Source: Treponema sp. UBA3819
GTDB taxonomy: Bacteria > Spirochaetota > Spirochaetia > Treponematales > Treponemataceae
Direction: 5' to 3'
Length of the DNA stretch: 21,307 nucleotides
Assembly: GCA_002369025.1 (NCBI GenBank)
Contig: DFDV01000138.1
Span: forward strand, 1 to 21,307
The translations under genes and the position numbers were made by a program. Below are positions 21,127 through 21,307 of this stretch, one piece after another. Within the stretch, counting starts at the first letter, position 1, and each line of letters opens with the position of its first letter. The notes below the pieces were generated by a model. It searched no databases, was not told the DNA's origin, and saw only the letters and a program-made list of their open reading frames with translations.

Positions 21127-21307
21127 ATGAAACGAATTACCCTTCCAGCCCTTGCAATAATTGCCTCTCTTTTCTTGTTTTCATGCCATAAAATCGAATC
21201 TGTTTCTGAAACTTATTTTGCCGCTCAGCAGGAAACTGAGGCAGCGACTCTCAACGAACATAAATCTGCACCCTCAAAAGACGAAATAATCTCGGAACTC
21301 AAAAAGA
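21127..21307 (+). CDS. Lipoprotein, N-terminal part only (window ends)
   Basis: The frame starts MKRITLPALAIIASLFLFSC and is open to the window edge (60 codons). Lys-Arg, a hydrophobic core and LFLFSC make a type II signal peptide with Cys20 as the lipidated residue. After it come HKIESVSETYFAAQQETEAA and an acidic/lysine helix. Too little is present to name a family. The gap from the membrane protein is only 18 bp and there is no visible promoter or terminator between them, so both are probably in one operon. No Shine-Dalgarno is evident. Confidence 0.75.
   Translation, partial: MKRITLPALAIIASLFLFSCHKIESVSETYFAAQQETEAATLNEHKSAPSKDEIISELKK

Noticed and set aside
1..21307. CRISPR array, tRNA, rRNA, insertion sequence or prophage
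   Set aside because: No regularly spaced repeats, cloverleaf, rRNA segment, transposase or phage structural gene was seen on either strand.

Overview
The window most likely comes from a host-associated, fermentative spirochaete of the genus Treponema. The clues are pyruvate formate-lyase with its activase, a PflX-like radical SAM enzyme, many c-di-GMP/cAMP signalling proteins, a CHASE2 adenylate cyclase, and lipoproteins with relaxed spirochaete-type lipoboxes. This is judged from protein families and style, not from a marker gene. No rRNA, tRNA, CRISPR array, complete insertion sequence or phage module was seen.

Layout. Positions 1-1506 are decaying DNA: a hairpin-rich intergenic repeat, the last ~63 codons of a type I restriction methylase (hsdM), and a broken S37-family peptidase gene. 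Positions 1528-3223 carry a membrane diguanylate cyclase and a four-helix membrane protein. On the minus strand, 3350-6470 holds a membrane GGDEF-EAL protein, a small hypothetical protein and a PflX-like radical SAM protein. A palindromic element sits beside a duplicated copy of the radical SAM gene's last codons. Positions 6675-8484 (plus) carry an orphan PTS EIIA protein, a hypothetical protein and a membrane-anchored lytic transglycosylase. Positions 8565-11841 (minus) are pflB then pflA.

The stretch 11842-12904 looks gene-poor but is the most interesting part. It contains a compact locus with the anatomy of a type I toxin-antitoxin system: a 30-residue hydrophobic peptide, a leader hairpin that buries its Shine-Dalgarno, a convergent antisense promoter, a shared central hairpin, and a 27/28-nt imperfect inverted repeat at the two transcript starts. 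A second, ~200-nt transcription unit follows, with an AT-rich strong promoter and an intrinsic terminator, and I do not recognise it.

Positions 12905-16121 hold a hypothetical gene facing an SH3-domain exported protein plus CHASE2 adenylate cyclase operon. Divergent from that operon is a CPA2-type cation/proton antiporter with a CBS-like tail (16229-17956). Then come a possible gene relic, a large six-repeat lipoprotein (18224-20368), a membrane protein resembling ECF transporter S components, and the start of another lipoprotein cut by the window end.

How the parts relate. PflB/PflA make acetyl-CoA and formate from pyruvate anaerobically. The two c-di-GMP proteins look functionally opposed (one cyclase, one phosphodiesterase with a dead GGDEF domain), and the CHASE2 protein adds cAMP. 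Several genes (1528, 6675, 7729, 12905) have a promoter -10 box ending only 6-7 nt before the ATG and no Shine-Dalgarno, so they look leaderless. Genes with longer leaders mostly carry good Shine-Dalgarno sites.
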